A program made the position numbers and the translations under genes. A model generated the notes under the pieces. The model did not search any database. It had not been told where the DNA came from and worked only from the letters and a program-made list of their open reading frames with translations. Below, piece by piece: positions 14,201 through 21,290 of a stretch of 21,662 nt of DNA. This DNA comes from Bifidobacteriaceae bacterium (lineage in GTDB: Bacteria > Actinomycetota > Actinomycetes > Actinomycetales > WQXJ01), in assembly GCA_031279575.1 (NCBI GenBank), contig JAITIG010000134.1:1-21662 (forward strand), in the 5' to 3' direction. The number at the start of each line of letters is the position of its first letter. Positions within the stretch are counted from its first letter, which is position 1.

Positions 14201-15019
14201 CGCCGGCCCAGCCCCGCCCGCGGCCGCGATGCGCCCGGCCCAGGCCACCTGGTCGGCGAAGTCCATCAGCTTCAACTCAGCCTTGAGCCGGGTGTAATCG
14301 CTGATCAGCGACCCGGCCCAAAGCTGCTTGCGCAGATGCTCGGCTGCGGAGCGGGCCAGCGCGGGCAGCGCCGACTTGACCCTGCCGGTCTCGGGGTTGA
14401 CCCCGGGGGGTTTGCCCTCGAGCCCGCCGATGATGGCTCTGAGGCCGTCCGCGAAATCCTCGCCTGAGACTTGGTTGTCAGAGCACTGGTCCGCCAGGTC
14501 CACCAGGCGCGCCGTCAGCGTGGCAGCGGCGGGCCTGGGCTCCGGGTCGCCATCCCAGGCCTCCACCACTTGGTGCGCCAGGGCCCAGCGCCGGGCCGGC
14601 GCCATGACCCGCGCGTCCGGGTCGAATCCCTCCGACAGCCCCCAGTTGCGCACCATCCCGGCGGCGTAGGCGTTGTAGGTCGTGACGGTGGGCCAGCCGT
14701 CCTCCGGCCCCCAGGGCGCGCCCTGGGGCAGGCGGGAGAGCATCCACCGGATTCTCCGGTTCAACTCGGCGGCCGCCTTGCGGGTGAAGGTCAGGCCCAG
14801 GATCTCTGGCGCCCGCGTCAGGCCATTGGCGACCAGGTAGACCACGCGAAGCGCCATCACAAAGGTCTTGCCCGAGCCGGCCCCCGCCACCACCAGGGCC
14901 GAGCCGACCGGCGAGCCGACCACCTTGGCCTGCTCGGCGGTCAAGGCTACGGGCGGCCCGCCGCCGCCGTGCTCGGCCAAGCCGTCGGCTAGATCCTGCG
15001 GCTCATAGCGCCTGTTCAC
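11258..15019 (-). CDS. adnB: AdnB, helicase-nuclease subunit of the AdnAB double-strand end-processing machine
   Basis: Lead motor and one nuclease of AdnAB, which resects DNA double-strand ends in actinobacteria. GTG at 15019 overlaps the adnA TGA by four bases (GTGA), giving 1253 residues. Motor motifs are complete: Walker A VVAGAGSGKT (K51), TFTRKAAAEL, DEFQDTS (about 283-289), GDPNQAIYGWRGAS, VHGAKGLEWDVV, and RRLAYVAMTRAKTHLLL. The C-terminal RecB-type nuclease has GTLFHEQVALE, RIDAVF, IVVDWKTR (about residue 1180) and QAQFYQ, so it looks active. It is longer than the roughly 1100-residue mycobacterial protein, owing to Ala/Pro/Gly-rich insertions that contain two in-frame tandem duplications. 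A longer open frame (to 15769) lies inside adnA and is rejected. Confidence 0.93.
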   Translation of the reverse strand: MNRRYEPQDLADGLAEHGGGGPPVALTAEQAKVVGSPVGSALVVAGAGSGKTFVMALRVVYLVANGLTRAPEILGLTFTRKAAAELNRRIRWMLSRLPQGAPWGPEDGWPTVTTYNAYAAGMVRNWGLSEGFDPDARVMAPARRWALAHQVVEAWDGDPEPRPAAATLTARLVDLADQCSDNQVSGEDFADGLRAIIGGLEGKPPGVNPETGRVKSALPALARSAAEHLRKQLWAGSLISDYTRLKAELKLMDFADQVAWAGRIAAAGGAGPAAERAAYKAVLLDEFQDTSTLQIKFLAALFGRSPVMAVGDPNQAIYGWRGASAGALAQFLAEFPGPAGPDGSPGRPLVLPLSVARRNDRAILAAAERVAGPLRAAAAQDLGRALGQERGLDLPELAPRPGAGPGQVEVAYLETEAEEAAHVAAYLRREWAEGGGAAGPPGARPGGGAQARTACVLVRLRAQIPAIAGALAQAGIPHRVLESGGLLDVPEVRDLVCALRASQDLDRGDAFMRLAASPRFGLGLRDLDALSRLGRRPASEGPSLPPLDALDALLAADAVPPAGAAAVGGAAAAADAVPPAGASAVTQGGGSDGLTSAGRQRLARLGRVLRQIRQASTSLTLPGLVLAAERALGLDIDLMAKAGAQGRAHVDQLVGQARNYCLSQGPGQGQSRSQASLAAFLDWLELEEERGGRLPLGQVEADPSAVQILTVHGAKGLEWDVVAVPGLSEGAFPGVPRDKAGERFASAWLSSSKTVAGSGGLPWNLRLDRADLPQLDLAGATDVVELAQVLDQFRAEAGQHFLAEQRRLAYVAMTRAKTHLLLTGSWFAADRAKARQPSVFLCELAQSAAGAPALVDPSGWAPDPSQPPAEGDSPAARPSQAAPEAGRGALPAVAAAAVAGSLPAAPAAGRTAGGAAPPPWPPRSGASPAAAGVAPDAAPAAAGPPRSGASPAAAGVAPDAAPAAVWPPLDPLGERGPILLAAAARVEAAAAKLLGPAPAGAPAPPKLVPAQALELLATIDDPLAEEAWLLIAEGLRPAAAAQVRLGEQTSATGLAALAQAGAEAALALRLRRPIPAAPSGAAAVGTLFHEQVALELAHQSGAGGRQGLLDEDEVPFGPPAQDDALRSRVEKLMAKWRDSVWSLGRYSVVELEAPVETGFMGHAVSARIDAVFQDAEGRLIVVDWKTRRHKGDAADASYAAQAQFYQAALARSRGLDPREVKAYVHYVPENRPLEVTYDGDFMADLERRLAAGR
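12127..12264. repeat. 69-bp tandem duplication inside adnB
   Basis: Two near-identical 69-bp units, starting at 12127 and 12196, encode two copies of a 23-residue Ala/Pro-rich segment containing PPRSGASPAAAGVAPDAA. The length is a multiple of three, so the frame is kept. It lies between the motor and the nuclease domain, in a probable linker. Confidence 0.92.
13275..13356. repeat. 28-bp direct repeat, 54-bp period, inside adnB
   Basis: An identical 28-base segment beginning GCGCCGGCGGGCGGGACGG occurs at 13275 and 13329. It encodes ADAVPPAGA twice, 18 residues apart, and keeps the frame. It interrupts the second motor half in a low-complexity insertion. Confidence 0.88.
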
Positions 15020-18000
15020 GCCGTCACCTGCTTTCCTTGGGGCACGGCTGGGCACGAGGCCGCCACCGGGCAGTGCCGGCAGTGGGGGCCGGGGCGGGCT
15101 TGGTAGCGCCGCCCCGAGGCCTCGGCCGCGCAGCGCGACAAGGCGGCGGGCAGCCAGTCCCCGCCCTGGCGCAGCGGCGGCTGGGCCAGTTCTTTGGCTC
15201 GCCCGGCCGCGCCGGCCAGGTAGTAGAGCTTGGCCCCGCCCGCGGCGGTCGGGGGCCGCCCGGCCACCAGGCCCGCCTCCAGCGCCAGTTGGTAGGCGCC
15301 AAGCTGCGGGTTTTGCTGGGCGGCCGGGCCGCTGGGCGGGTTTTGGCCGGTCTTGAAATCGACCACCTGCACCCGCCCGGCCCTGTCCGTCTCGATCCGG
15401 TCCACCACGCCGGACAGCCGGACCGGCAGGCCGATGCCGCCCGCCCGGTCCGGCTCGATCCTCGCCTCCACCGCCACATCCGCCAGGTCCCGCTTGGAGT
15501 CGAGGTAGGCCGCGAGGTTGCGCGCCATCTGCCGGGCCCTGATGGCGAACCCCCGGGTGGTGTAGCCGTCCTCTAAGCCCAGCTCGGGCCAGCGCTGGTC
15601 CAGCCGGGCCTCCAGCCGGGCCAGCAGGTCGCCAAACGAGGGCGCCTGGCGCAGGGCCCGGGCGGTGCCGAACTCCTCGGCCAGCGAGTGGATCAAGGTG
15701 CCTAGACTCGCCTCGGGCCCGGCCTCGATGCGGCCTCCGACCTGCTGCAACGCCCAGGTCAGCGGGCACTGGACGAGCTTCTCCAAGCGGGACGGGCTCA
15801 GCCGCGGCGCCTCGCCTGGCCCAACCAGGGGCTCATCGGTCGACAGCGGCGCCAACCCCGGCCAGGTCTCCGGCGCCGCGCCGTCCACCCCCAGCGCCGC
15901 CAGCAACGCCAGCACCTGGGCCGCCTTGTCGCCATCGGGCGCGCCATCCCCGCCGCCGCCCCAGCCGCCCGCGCCCCCTGCGGCCGGCCCGGAAGCGGCG
16001 GCCCCGGCGGTCAGGCGCGCCCGGGCCGCCGCCACCACCCCCCGCAGGTCGAACGGCAACGGGTTTCCGCCCGGTCCGCTCTCGGTCCCCCCGGGCGCGC
16101 CAGGCGCGGCCGGCCCGGCGCCGGCCGGCTCGGGCGCGGCGTGCTGCCTGATCCAGTCGAAGAAGCGGGACGGAGTCTCATCCTCGGTCTCCACCGCCGC
16201 GGCCACCAACTCCCGCCGGGCTCGCGTCACCGCCAGCGTCAGCAGGCGCGCCTCGTCTTCCAGCACGGCGCGGCGCCTTTCAGCCGGGTCTTCCGGCGCC
16301 GCTTTGCCGTCCACCAAGTCCGCCAGCCGGCCGGCGCCCAGCAAGGTGTCGCGCAGCCGCGGGTCAGGCCAGACGTCCTCTTCCAAACCGACCAGCGCCA
16401 CCAGATCCCATTCCCGCCCCAGGGCCGCGGTGACGGTGGACAAATGCACTTTGCCGCCGGGCGGCGCGTGCTGGGCGATGGTGTCGCTCGGCACCTCTTG
16501 GGCCTCCAGCAGGGCCGCAAACCCATCCACGCCGGACCCGGGCTGCCGCGCGTCGTGCCTGCTGGCGGCCGCGAACAGCGCCAGAACGGCGTCTAGGTCG
16601 GCATCGGCCCGCAGCCCGGCCTCCCCGCCGGCCAACGCCTGGCGGCGCCACTTGTCTGCCAGGCCGGCCGTATCCCAAACCGCCCAGAGCACCCCCTCGA
16701 CCGAGGGGCTGGCGGCCGAAGGGCGCCCCGCCGGCGCTTGGGCGCGCCCCGCCTCCAGCGCCGCCGCCAGCACCTGCGCCCGCTTGGCGATCCGCTCCGG
16801 CAGCCCGCGCCCCCGCGCGGCCTTCAGCCACCCTCCAGGCGGCGCCACCAGCCGCGCTTGCCCCGCGCCGCCCGCCGCCTGCGCCGCCGGGCCCGCCGCC
16901 AGCCCGGCGCCCTGGCCGCCCAGCGGGCCCGGCGCAGACCCGCCAGCGGGCGGCTCGCCGCCCAGCGCGGCCACCAACAGATCGTCCGATGCCGCCGCCA
17001 CGCCCTCAGCCCGCGCCGCGGCCACCAGGTGGCGCCGCAAAACGCGCAGATCAGCCGCGTCCAGCCCGCCGATGGCGGAGGTCAGCAGCCCGGCGGCCGC
17101 GACCGGAGTCAAAAGCTCCGGCTTGGCGATCACCCGCAGCGCCTGGACCAGGGGTTCAACCGCAGGCTGATCGACTGCCAGGACCTCTGATCCGGGCACA
17201 TAGACCGGCACGCCGGCGCTGGCCAGCAAGGCTCGCAGCAACTCCACCTGGCCTGAAGTCCGCGCCAGCACGGCCATCTGGTCCCACGCCATGCCCTCAA
17301 CGATGCGCGCCCGGCGCAGCCGCCGGGCTATCCGCCCGCCCGCCTCGGTGCTGGATTTGGCCGTCCACGCCCGCACCAGCCCGCCGGCCGGCGCCGCCGC
17401 CTGCCCGGCGCCGGCCGGCCGCGCCGCCGCGGCGCCCCCAGGCGCGCCCAAGGCCCCTTCGGCCGCGCCAGGCGCCCGGCCCGCCGCGCCGCCACCCCGA
17501 GCCGCCCCAAGGCCGCCCGCGGGCGGCTGGGGGGCTGCCAGCGCCGCTCGCGGCGCGCCTGGCGATCTGACCCGCTGGCGCACGGCCTGGGCGCAGGCCG
17601 CCAGCTCCCCGCGCTGCCTCCAATCGACTTGGAGCACAGCCGAACACCCGCCCCAACCGCCCGGCCCACCGCCCAACTCCGGCGCCGGGCCGCCTGCGGC
17701 CGGGGCAGGCGCGGCCGGCTCCTCCAGCGTCTCGGCCAGCAGGGCGGGCAGCGCCCCGCGGTAGCCCTGCGCCGCCGATTGCGGGCTGCCCAGCACCAGC
17801 AGTTGCGATCCCTGCGCGCCCAGTTGCGCCACCAGGCGGTGCAGCGCCAGCGAGGCCTCCTGGTAGTCGTCAACTATCGCCAAGTCCCAGCCCGGCCGGC
17901 TGGCCTGGTCCAAAACGACCTCCTGCCCGCTGACGGAGAACGGCGCGCACCAGTCCTTCAGCCGCTCGCAGGCGACCGCCACCATGGCGGCCGCGTCCAG

Positions 18001-18699
18001 CTTCAGGCCGCTGTCCTGCGCCCTCAACATGGCCAAGTTGAGCAGGTAGCGCTGGTAGAAGTGGGCGGCCGCCACCCAGTCGGGCCTGGCCTGGCGCGCC
18101 CCCAACTCCGCCAGGTCCGCCGGTTCCAGCCCGCGCTCGGCCGCCCGGGTCAGCAGGTCGCGCAGCTCGGCCCGGAAGGCGGGCAGCCGCCGCGCCTCGG
18201 CCGGCACCGACTCAGGCCAGACCACGCCCTGCGCCTCGCCCTCCGCTTCCATCTCCAACTGCTGGGCGAAGGCCGCCAGTTGCTCGGCCCCTGTCACCAT
18301 CTGCGGCAAGAACCCCCGCGCCGCCTGGACCGCCCCCGCCCACGGCTGCGCCGCGATCGCCTCCGCCCGGACCCTGAGCACGCTCATGGCCAGCGCCGAC
18401 GCCGTCACCGCCACCCGCTCGGCCAGGGCCAGCCCGGCCCGGCGCACAATCCGGGAGGACAGCGCCCGGGCCGCGTGCCGGTTTGGCGCCAGCACCAGCG
18501 CCGTCCGCCCGGCCCGCAGCGCGCCCACCGCGGCCAACTCCGCCACCAAGGTCTTGCCCGTCCCAGGCGCCCCGAACACCGTGACGTGGCCGCCCTTGTC
18601 CACCAGCCCCAGGACCGCCTCCTGGCTCGCGTCCGGCAGCACGCGCGCCAGCGCCGGCGGCGTCAGATCAACCCGGGGGGCCATTGCCTGCGAAGTCAT
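15016..18699 (-). CDS. adnA: AdnA, helicase-like/nuclease subunit of AdnAB
   Basis: Partner of AdnB and first gene of the operon; 1227 residues from ATG 18699. The N-terminal motor has Walker A VFGAPGTGKT (K49), but motif II reads IVDDYQEAS (about residue 276), with D where DExx helicases have E, consistent with AdnA being the minor motor. Motif III is LGSPQSAAQGYRGA. The C-terminal nuclease is intact: GTLIHSLAEEFG, LSGVVDRIE, VVDFKTG (about 1112) and QLGAYQLALE. Cysteines in LVQCPLTWAL and in HCRHCPVAASC near the end (C-x2-C-x5-C) are placed like the iron-sulfur staple of AddB-type nucleases. A long Ala/Gly/Pro-rich insertion lies at about residues 360-440. The start has no strong Shine-Dalgarno; ATG at 18684 is an alternative. 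It is divergent from the restriction gene. Confidence 0.92.
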   Translation of the reverse strand: MTSQAMAPRVDLTPPALARVLPDASQEAVLGLVDKGGHVTVFGAPGTGKTLVAELAAVGALRAGRTALVLAPNRHAARALSSRIVRRAGLALAERVAVTASALAMSVLRVRAEAIAAQPWAGAVQAARGFLPQMVTGAEQLAAFAQQLEMEAEGEAQGVVWPESVPAEARRLPAFRAELRDLLTRAAERGLEPADLAELGARQARPDWVAAAHFYQRYLLNLAMLRAQDSGLKLDAAAMVAVACERLKDWCAPFSVSGQEVVLDQASRPGWDLAIVDDYQEASLALHRLVAQLGAQGSQLLVLGSPQSAAQGYRGALPALLAETLEEPAAPAPAAGGPAPELGGGPGGWGGCSAVLQVDWRQRGELAACAQAVRQRVRSPGAPRAALAAPQPPAGGLGAARGGGAAGRAPGAAEGALGAPGGAAAARPAGAGQAAAPAGGLVRAWTAKSSTEAGGRIARRLRRARIVEGMAWDQMAVLARTSGQVELLRALLASAGVPVYVPGSEVLAVDQPAVEPLVQALRVIAKPELLTPVAAAGLLTSAIGGLDAADLRVLRRHLVAAARAEGVAAASDDLLVAALGGEPPAGGSAPGPLGGQGAGLAAGPAAQAAGGAGQARLVAPPGGWLKAARGRGLPERIAKRAQVLAAALEAGRAQAPAGRPSAASPSVEGVLWAVWDTAGLADKWRRQALAGGEAGLRADADLDAVLALFAAASRHDARQPGSGVDGFAALLEAQEVPSDTIAQHAPPGGKVHLSTVTAALGREWDLVALVGLEEDVWPDPRLRDTLLGAGRLADLVDGKAAPEDPAERRRAVLEDEARLLTLAVTRARRELVAAAVETEDETPSRFFDWIRQHAAPEPAGAGPAAPGAPGGTESGPGGNPLPFDLRGVVAAARARLTAGAAASGPAAGGAGGWGGGGDGAPDGDKAAQVLALLAALGVDGAAPETWPGLAPLSTDEPLVGPGEAPRLSPSRLEKLVQCPLTWALQQVGGRIEAGPEASLGTLIHSLAEEFGTARALRQAPSFGDLLARLEARLDQRWPELGLEDGYTTRGFAIRARQMARNLAAYLDSKRDLADVAVEARIEPDRAGGIGLPVRLSGVVDRIETDRAGRVQVVDFKTGQNPPSGPAAQQNPQLGAYQLALEAGLVAGRPPTAAGGAKLYYLAGAAGRAKELAQPPLRQGGDWLPAALSRCAAEASGRRYQARPGPHCRHCPVAASCPAVPQGKQVTA

Positions 18700-18833
18700 G
18701 CCTAAATCTCACCACACACCTACGACACTCTTCCCACCTGCGGCGACACCCGCCAGACCATCCCGGACAACTGGCCGAAAGATGCCTAACCAACGTCGGA
18801 AGCCGGTCCGCCCAGCTCAAAGGGGACCCAGTT

Positions 18834-18872
18834 CGCGCCAGGTGGCGCGGAAGTGACGCAAGTGACGCGCCA
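18834..18872 (+). promoter_or_regulatory. Three alternating 7-base arms plus tandem 9-mers upstream of the restriction gene
   Basis: CGCGCCA (18834-18840), TGGCGCG (18843-18849) and CGCGCCA (18866-18872) alternate. The middle arm can pair with either outer one, as a tight palindrome with a GG centre or as a wider one with a 16-base loop. That loop holds two adjacent copies of AAGTGACGC (18851-18859, 18860-18868). The block lies 22-60 bases upstream of the -10-like hexamer of the NaeI-type gene, where an operator or activator site would be. No controller gene is visible. Confidence 0.5.
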
Positions 18873-18893
18873 GAACACCCGTCCAACAGCGAA

Positions 18894-18899
18894 TAAGCT
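18894..18899 (+). promoter_or_regulatory. -10-like hexamer TAAGCT for the NaeI-type endonuclease gene
   Basis: TAAGCT, GGCTTT, ATG (18906). Six-base spacing and no Shine-Dalgarno, as for a leaderless message. Confidence 0.45.
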
Positions 18900-18905
18900 G
18901 GCTTT

Positions 18906-19868
18906 ATGGTTCGGCCAGAAGCGCAAGCGGCACGCAGTCCAGAGGATCCCGAACTTGCCCAGATCGCGGCAACGATCATGCGCGCCGACCCTCAAGGATC
19001 GCGTCTTTCTCAGGTATTCCGCGATACATTCGACCAGTTGTACGATGGCGTGCATACAGGTCGCTACTCCGTGGAGCAGTTGTACAAGACAGAGAAGACG
19101 CACTTCGGCACGTTGATCGAGATCAACTTGCGCAGGGAGTTCAAAGACATCATCGAAGATGGCGACAAACTGGACTACCGCATCGCCGGGTTCGACATCG
19201 ACTGCAAGTTTTCAATCACCGATGGCCGCTGGATGCTGCCGCCCGAGAGCTTTGGGCTGCTCCTGCTGGTGGCGACAGCGGACGACGGACGGGCGCGCTG
19301 GTCGCTGGGCCTAGTCCGCGCGACCAAAGGCAACCGGCGCGAAGGCGTCAACCGCGATGGTAAGACGAGCCTCAATCGCGCGGGTCGACAAGCCATCTAC
19401 TGGCTGTTCCGAGACGCCGAACTGGCCGAGAACGTATTGCTGGGCCTAGATGACGAGACGCGCCAGGCGATCATGTCACCCGCTCTGTCGGGCCAGAAGC
19501 GAGTCAATGAGATGTTCCGCCGCGTCACCAACCGGCGCATCAGTCGCGGAGTTGTGGCAACCGTGGCGCAACAGAAGGACTTTATGAAGCGGGTGCGGGC
19601 CAATGGTGGCGCGCGCACCACATTGGCCAAAGAAGGGTTCATCATCCCCGGAGGAGATTACGAATCCCACCGGAGGATCGCGCGGGGCCTGGGAATCGCG
19701 GTCCCCGGCCCAGGCGAGTTCGTCTCCGCGCAGGTGGTGCCTGCCGCTCCCGGCGATCAAGCAACGGTGCGCCTCGGCGGCTCCCTGTGGCGCGTGGCCA
19801 AGCCAGGCGAGCCGGTCGCTGTGGCGGCCCCCCAGCTACCCAAGACCAACAAGAACCCAACCGAATAG
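18906..19868 (+). CDS. naeIR: NaeI-family type II restriction endonuclease
   Basis: Cuts DNA at a specific site, probably GCCGGC by analogy with NaeI, a type IIE enzyme that needs a second site as effector. The 320-residue product matches my memory of NaeI (317 residues) along its length: DQLYDG, LYKTEKTHFGTLIEINLRREF, DIDCKFS, GRWMLPPES, VNEMFRRV, RGVVATVAQQKDFMKRVR and GGARTTL. By that alignment the NaeI catalytic residues E70, D86, D95 and K97 correspond to E72, D90, D99 and K101. L45 corresponds to Leu43, whose change to Lys turned NaeI into a topoisomerase, so this should be a nuclease. The N-terminal Endo domain and C-terminal Topo/CAP-like DNA-binding domain are both present. The gene is convergent with a C5-methyltransferase. 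It is less GC-rich than its neighbours and lacks GCCGGC. Confidence 0.92.
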   Translation: MVRPEAQAARSPEDPELAQIAATIMRADPQGSRLSQVFRDTFDQLYDGVHTGRYSVEQLYKTEKTHFGTLIEINLRREFKDIIEDGDKLDYRIAGFDIDCKFSITDGRWMLPPESFGLLLLVATADDGRARWSLGLVRATKGNRREGVNRDGKTSLNRAGRQAIYWLFRDAELAENVLLGLDDETRQAIMSPALSGQKRVNEMFRRVTNRRISRGVVATVAQQKDFMKRVRANGGARTTLAKEGFIIPGGDYESHRRIARGLGIAVPGPGEFVSAQVVPAAPGDQATVRLGGSLWRVAKPGEPVAVAAPQLPKTNKNPTE

Positions 19869-20024
19869 GCGGCGCCATTCCCCCACCTCGCGGGCAAGCC
19901 CCGCGGCGGCGGCCGGCCAGGGCCAAGGGAGCGGCTGCCACAGCGGCCCGGCGGCCGGGTGCGGCGGGACGGGGCAAGACGGCGCCAGGCGTAACGCTCA
20001 GCGCACCGCCTTGACTTGCCCGGC

Positions 20025-20146
20025 GGCCACTTTCATGTCAGCTGCCCAGGCCACCCTTGGCGGGCTCAGTGGTGGGTGAAAGTGGGGTCGGACACGATGC
20101 TCGGCAGACCGCCCCGAACTGGCCGGACGGCCACTTTCGCGTTAGC
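20025..20146. repeat. Three CCACTTTC-type motifs in the gap between the restriction and methylase genes
   Basis: GGCCACTTTCATGTCAGC (20025-20042) and GGCCACTTTCGCGTTAGC (20129-20146) are direct repeats differing at three positions. The second overlaps the methylase stop. Between them, GTGAAAGTGG (20076-20085) is the same core inverted. This pattern can mark a decayed mobile-element end or a recombination scar; no transposase is present. Confidence 0.6.
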
Positions 20147-21149
20147 CGTAGGTGCCGGTGGCGGCTTCGAGGCAGAACAGCGGTTGCTCTCGGCGCGACA
20201 CGCCGGTTCCAGCCAGGGCCGCCTGAACCGACCGGCCGATGTGGTACGCCACAGGCGGCGGGAAGGCGTTGCCGATTTGCCGGTAGACCGAGGTCTTCTT
20301 GCCAGCGAACCTCCACTCGGGCCAGAAACCCTGGATCAGCGCCACCATCGGATTGGTCAGCCTGGGAACGTGCTCCAGCGGGTGGGCTGCCGAGGGCGGG
20401 GAGTCTGCCAGGCCGCGCCCGTCAACGCCGAGTTCCAGCCAGGCCCGCCGCGAGCGGGTCGGCCCGAGGTCGGCCCCGCCATGCCGCTTCGAACCGCCCA
20501 CAATGGTGGGGGCGATGCCGCCGGCCTTCGCCGCCCACGCCTCGGCGCCCGCCCAGCCGCCGGACGCCATCGGCCCCAACAAGGTCTGCCCAACACTTGG
20601 GGGCCGGCCAACCGGCTCCGGCCACTCGAAGTGGGCGAAGGCCCGGGGTTTGAGCGCCACCAGGATGAACCTGGGGCGAAGCTGCGGCACCCCGTACCAA
20701 CTCGCCTGGAGCAGCTTCCAGTCGGTCTCATAACCCATCGAGTGCAGAACGCGCAGGATAGACGCCCTATAGGTGTCGAACCGGGGGGAGGCCAAACCCT
20801 TGACGTTCTCCAGCATCACGGCCTCGGGACGGGTCTGACGCACCAGTTCCAATGCCCGGGGGAAAAGGTCGCGCTCGTCATCCGGGCCAAGCTGCTTGCC
20901 CGCGATGCTGAACGGCGGACATGGCACGCCACCTGCGAGCATGGTCACGCCGCGGTAGTCCGAGGCGTCGAACTCCCGCGCGTCGGCTTGCGCCACCTCC
21001 CAATTAGGCCTGTTGAGCCGGAGGGTGGCGGCCGCGTCGGCGTCGATCTCAACGGCGCAGGCGTGGCAGAAGCCCGCCATCTCAAGCCCCGAGGACTGCC
21101 CGCCGGCGCCGGCGCATATCTCCAGAACTGTGGTCTCGCCGCCTGCCAT
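20142..21149 (-). CDS. DNA (cytosine-5-)-methyltransferase, probable NaeI-type modification enzyme
   Basis: Transfers a methyl group from S-adenosylmethionine to cytosine C5, presumably protecting the partner endonuclease's site. 335 residues from ATG 21149, chosen because GGGAGG lies eight bases upstream; the longer frame to 21428 runs back through DUF3107. C5-MTase motifs in order: I LEICAGAGGQSSGLE (9-23); IV GGVPCPPFSIAGKQ with catalytic C77; VI MLENVKGL (E114); VIII PQLRPRF (155-161); a recognition region with TIVGGSKRHGG; and X QIGNAFPPPVA near the C-terminus. The PCPPFS form replaces the commoner PCQxFS. The length is that of a compact C5 enzyme. It is convergent with the NaeI-type gene, 273 bases away. 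TAGTCT (21208-21213) could be its -10, giving a leader of about 50 bases. Confidence 0.92.
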   Translation of the reverse strand: MAGGETTVLEICAGAGGQSSGLEMAGFCHACAVEIDADAAATLRLNRPNWEVAQADAREFDASDYRGVTMLAGGVPCPPFSIAGKQLGPDDERDLFPRALELVRQTRPEAVMLENVKGLASPRFDTYRASILRVLHSMGYETDWKLLQASWYGVPQLRPRFILVALKPRAFAHFEWPEPVGRPPSVGQTLLGPMASGGWAGAEAWAAKAGGIAPTIVGGSKRHGGADLGPTRSRRAWLELGVDGRGLADSPPSAAHPLEHVPRLTNPMVALIQGFWPEWRFAGKKTSVYRQIGNAFPPPVAYHIGRSVQAALAGTGVSRREQPLFCLEAATGTYG

Positions 21150-21157
21150 GCGCCTAT

Positions 21158-21163
21158 CCTCCC
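21158..21163 (-). promoter_or_regulatory. Ribosome-binding site that fixes the methyltransferase start
   Basis: Minus-strand GGGAGG followed by ATAGGCGC and ATG at 21149. It is one of the few strong Shine-Dalgarno sequences in the window and rules in favour of the short start. Confidence 0.7.
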
Positions 21164-21207
21164 AGATCGACCCAGGGTCCGCCGTTTGCGGCCCTCCGGT
21201 GTCCCCA

Positions 21208-21213
21208 AGACTA
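21208..21213 (-). promoter_or_regulatory. -10-like hexamer TAGTCT upstream of the methyltransferase
   Basis: TANNNT match on the minus strand, 58 bases before the ATG. No clear -35. It is back to back with the DUF3107 promoter at 21279. Confidence 0.25.
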
Positions 21214-21278
21214 GAGGTGACCACCGACATCGAATCAGCGAGCCAGGGCGGGGGCGGCTTGGGCTGAGAGGGAGCACC

Positions 21279-21284
21279 TAGAAT
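21279..21284 (+). promoter_or_regulatory. -10-like hexamer TAGAAT for the DUF3107 gene
   Basis: TAGAAT, CGGGCC, ATG (21291). Close to the TATAAT ideal and at leaderless spacing. A GGGAG at about 21269-21273 is too far upstream to act as a ribosome-binding site. Confidence 0.55.
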
Positions 21285-21290
21285 CGGGCC

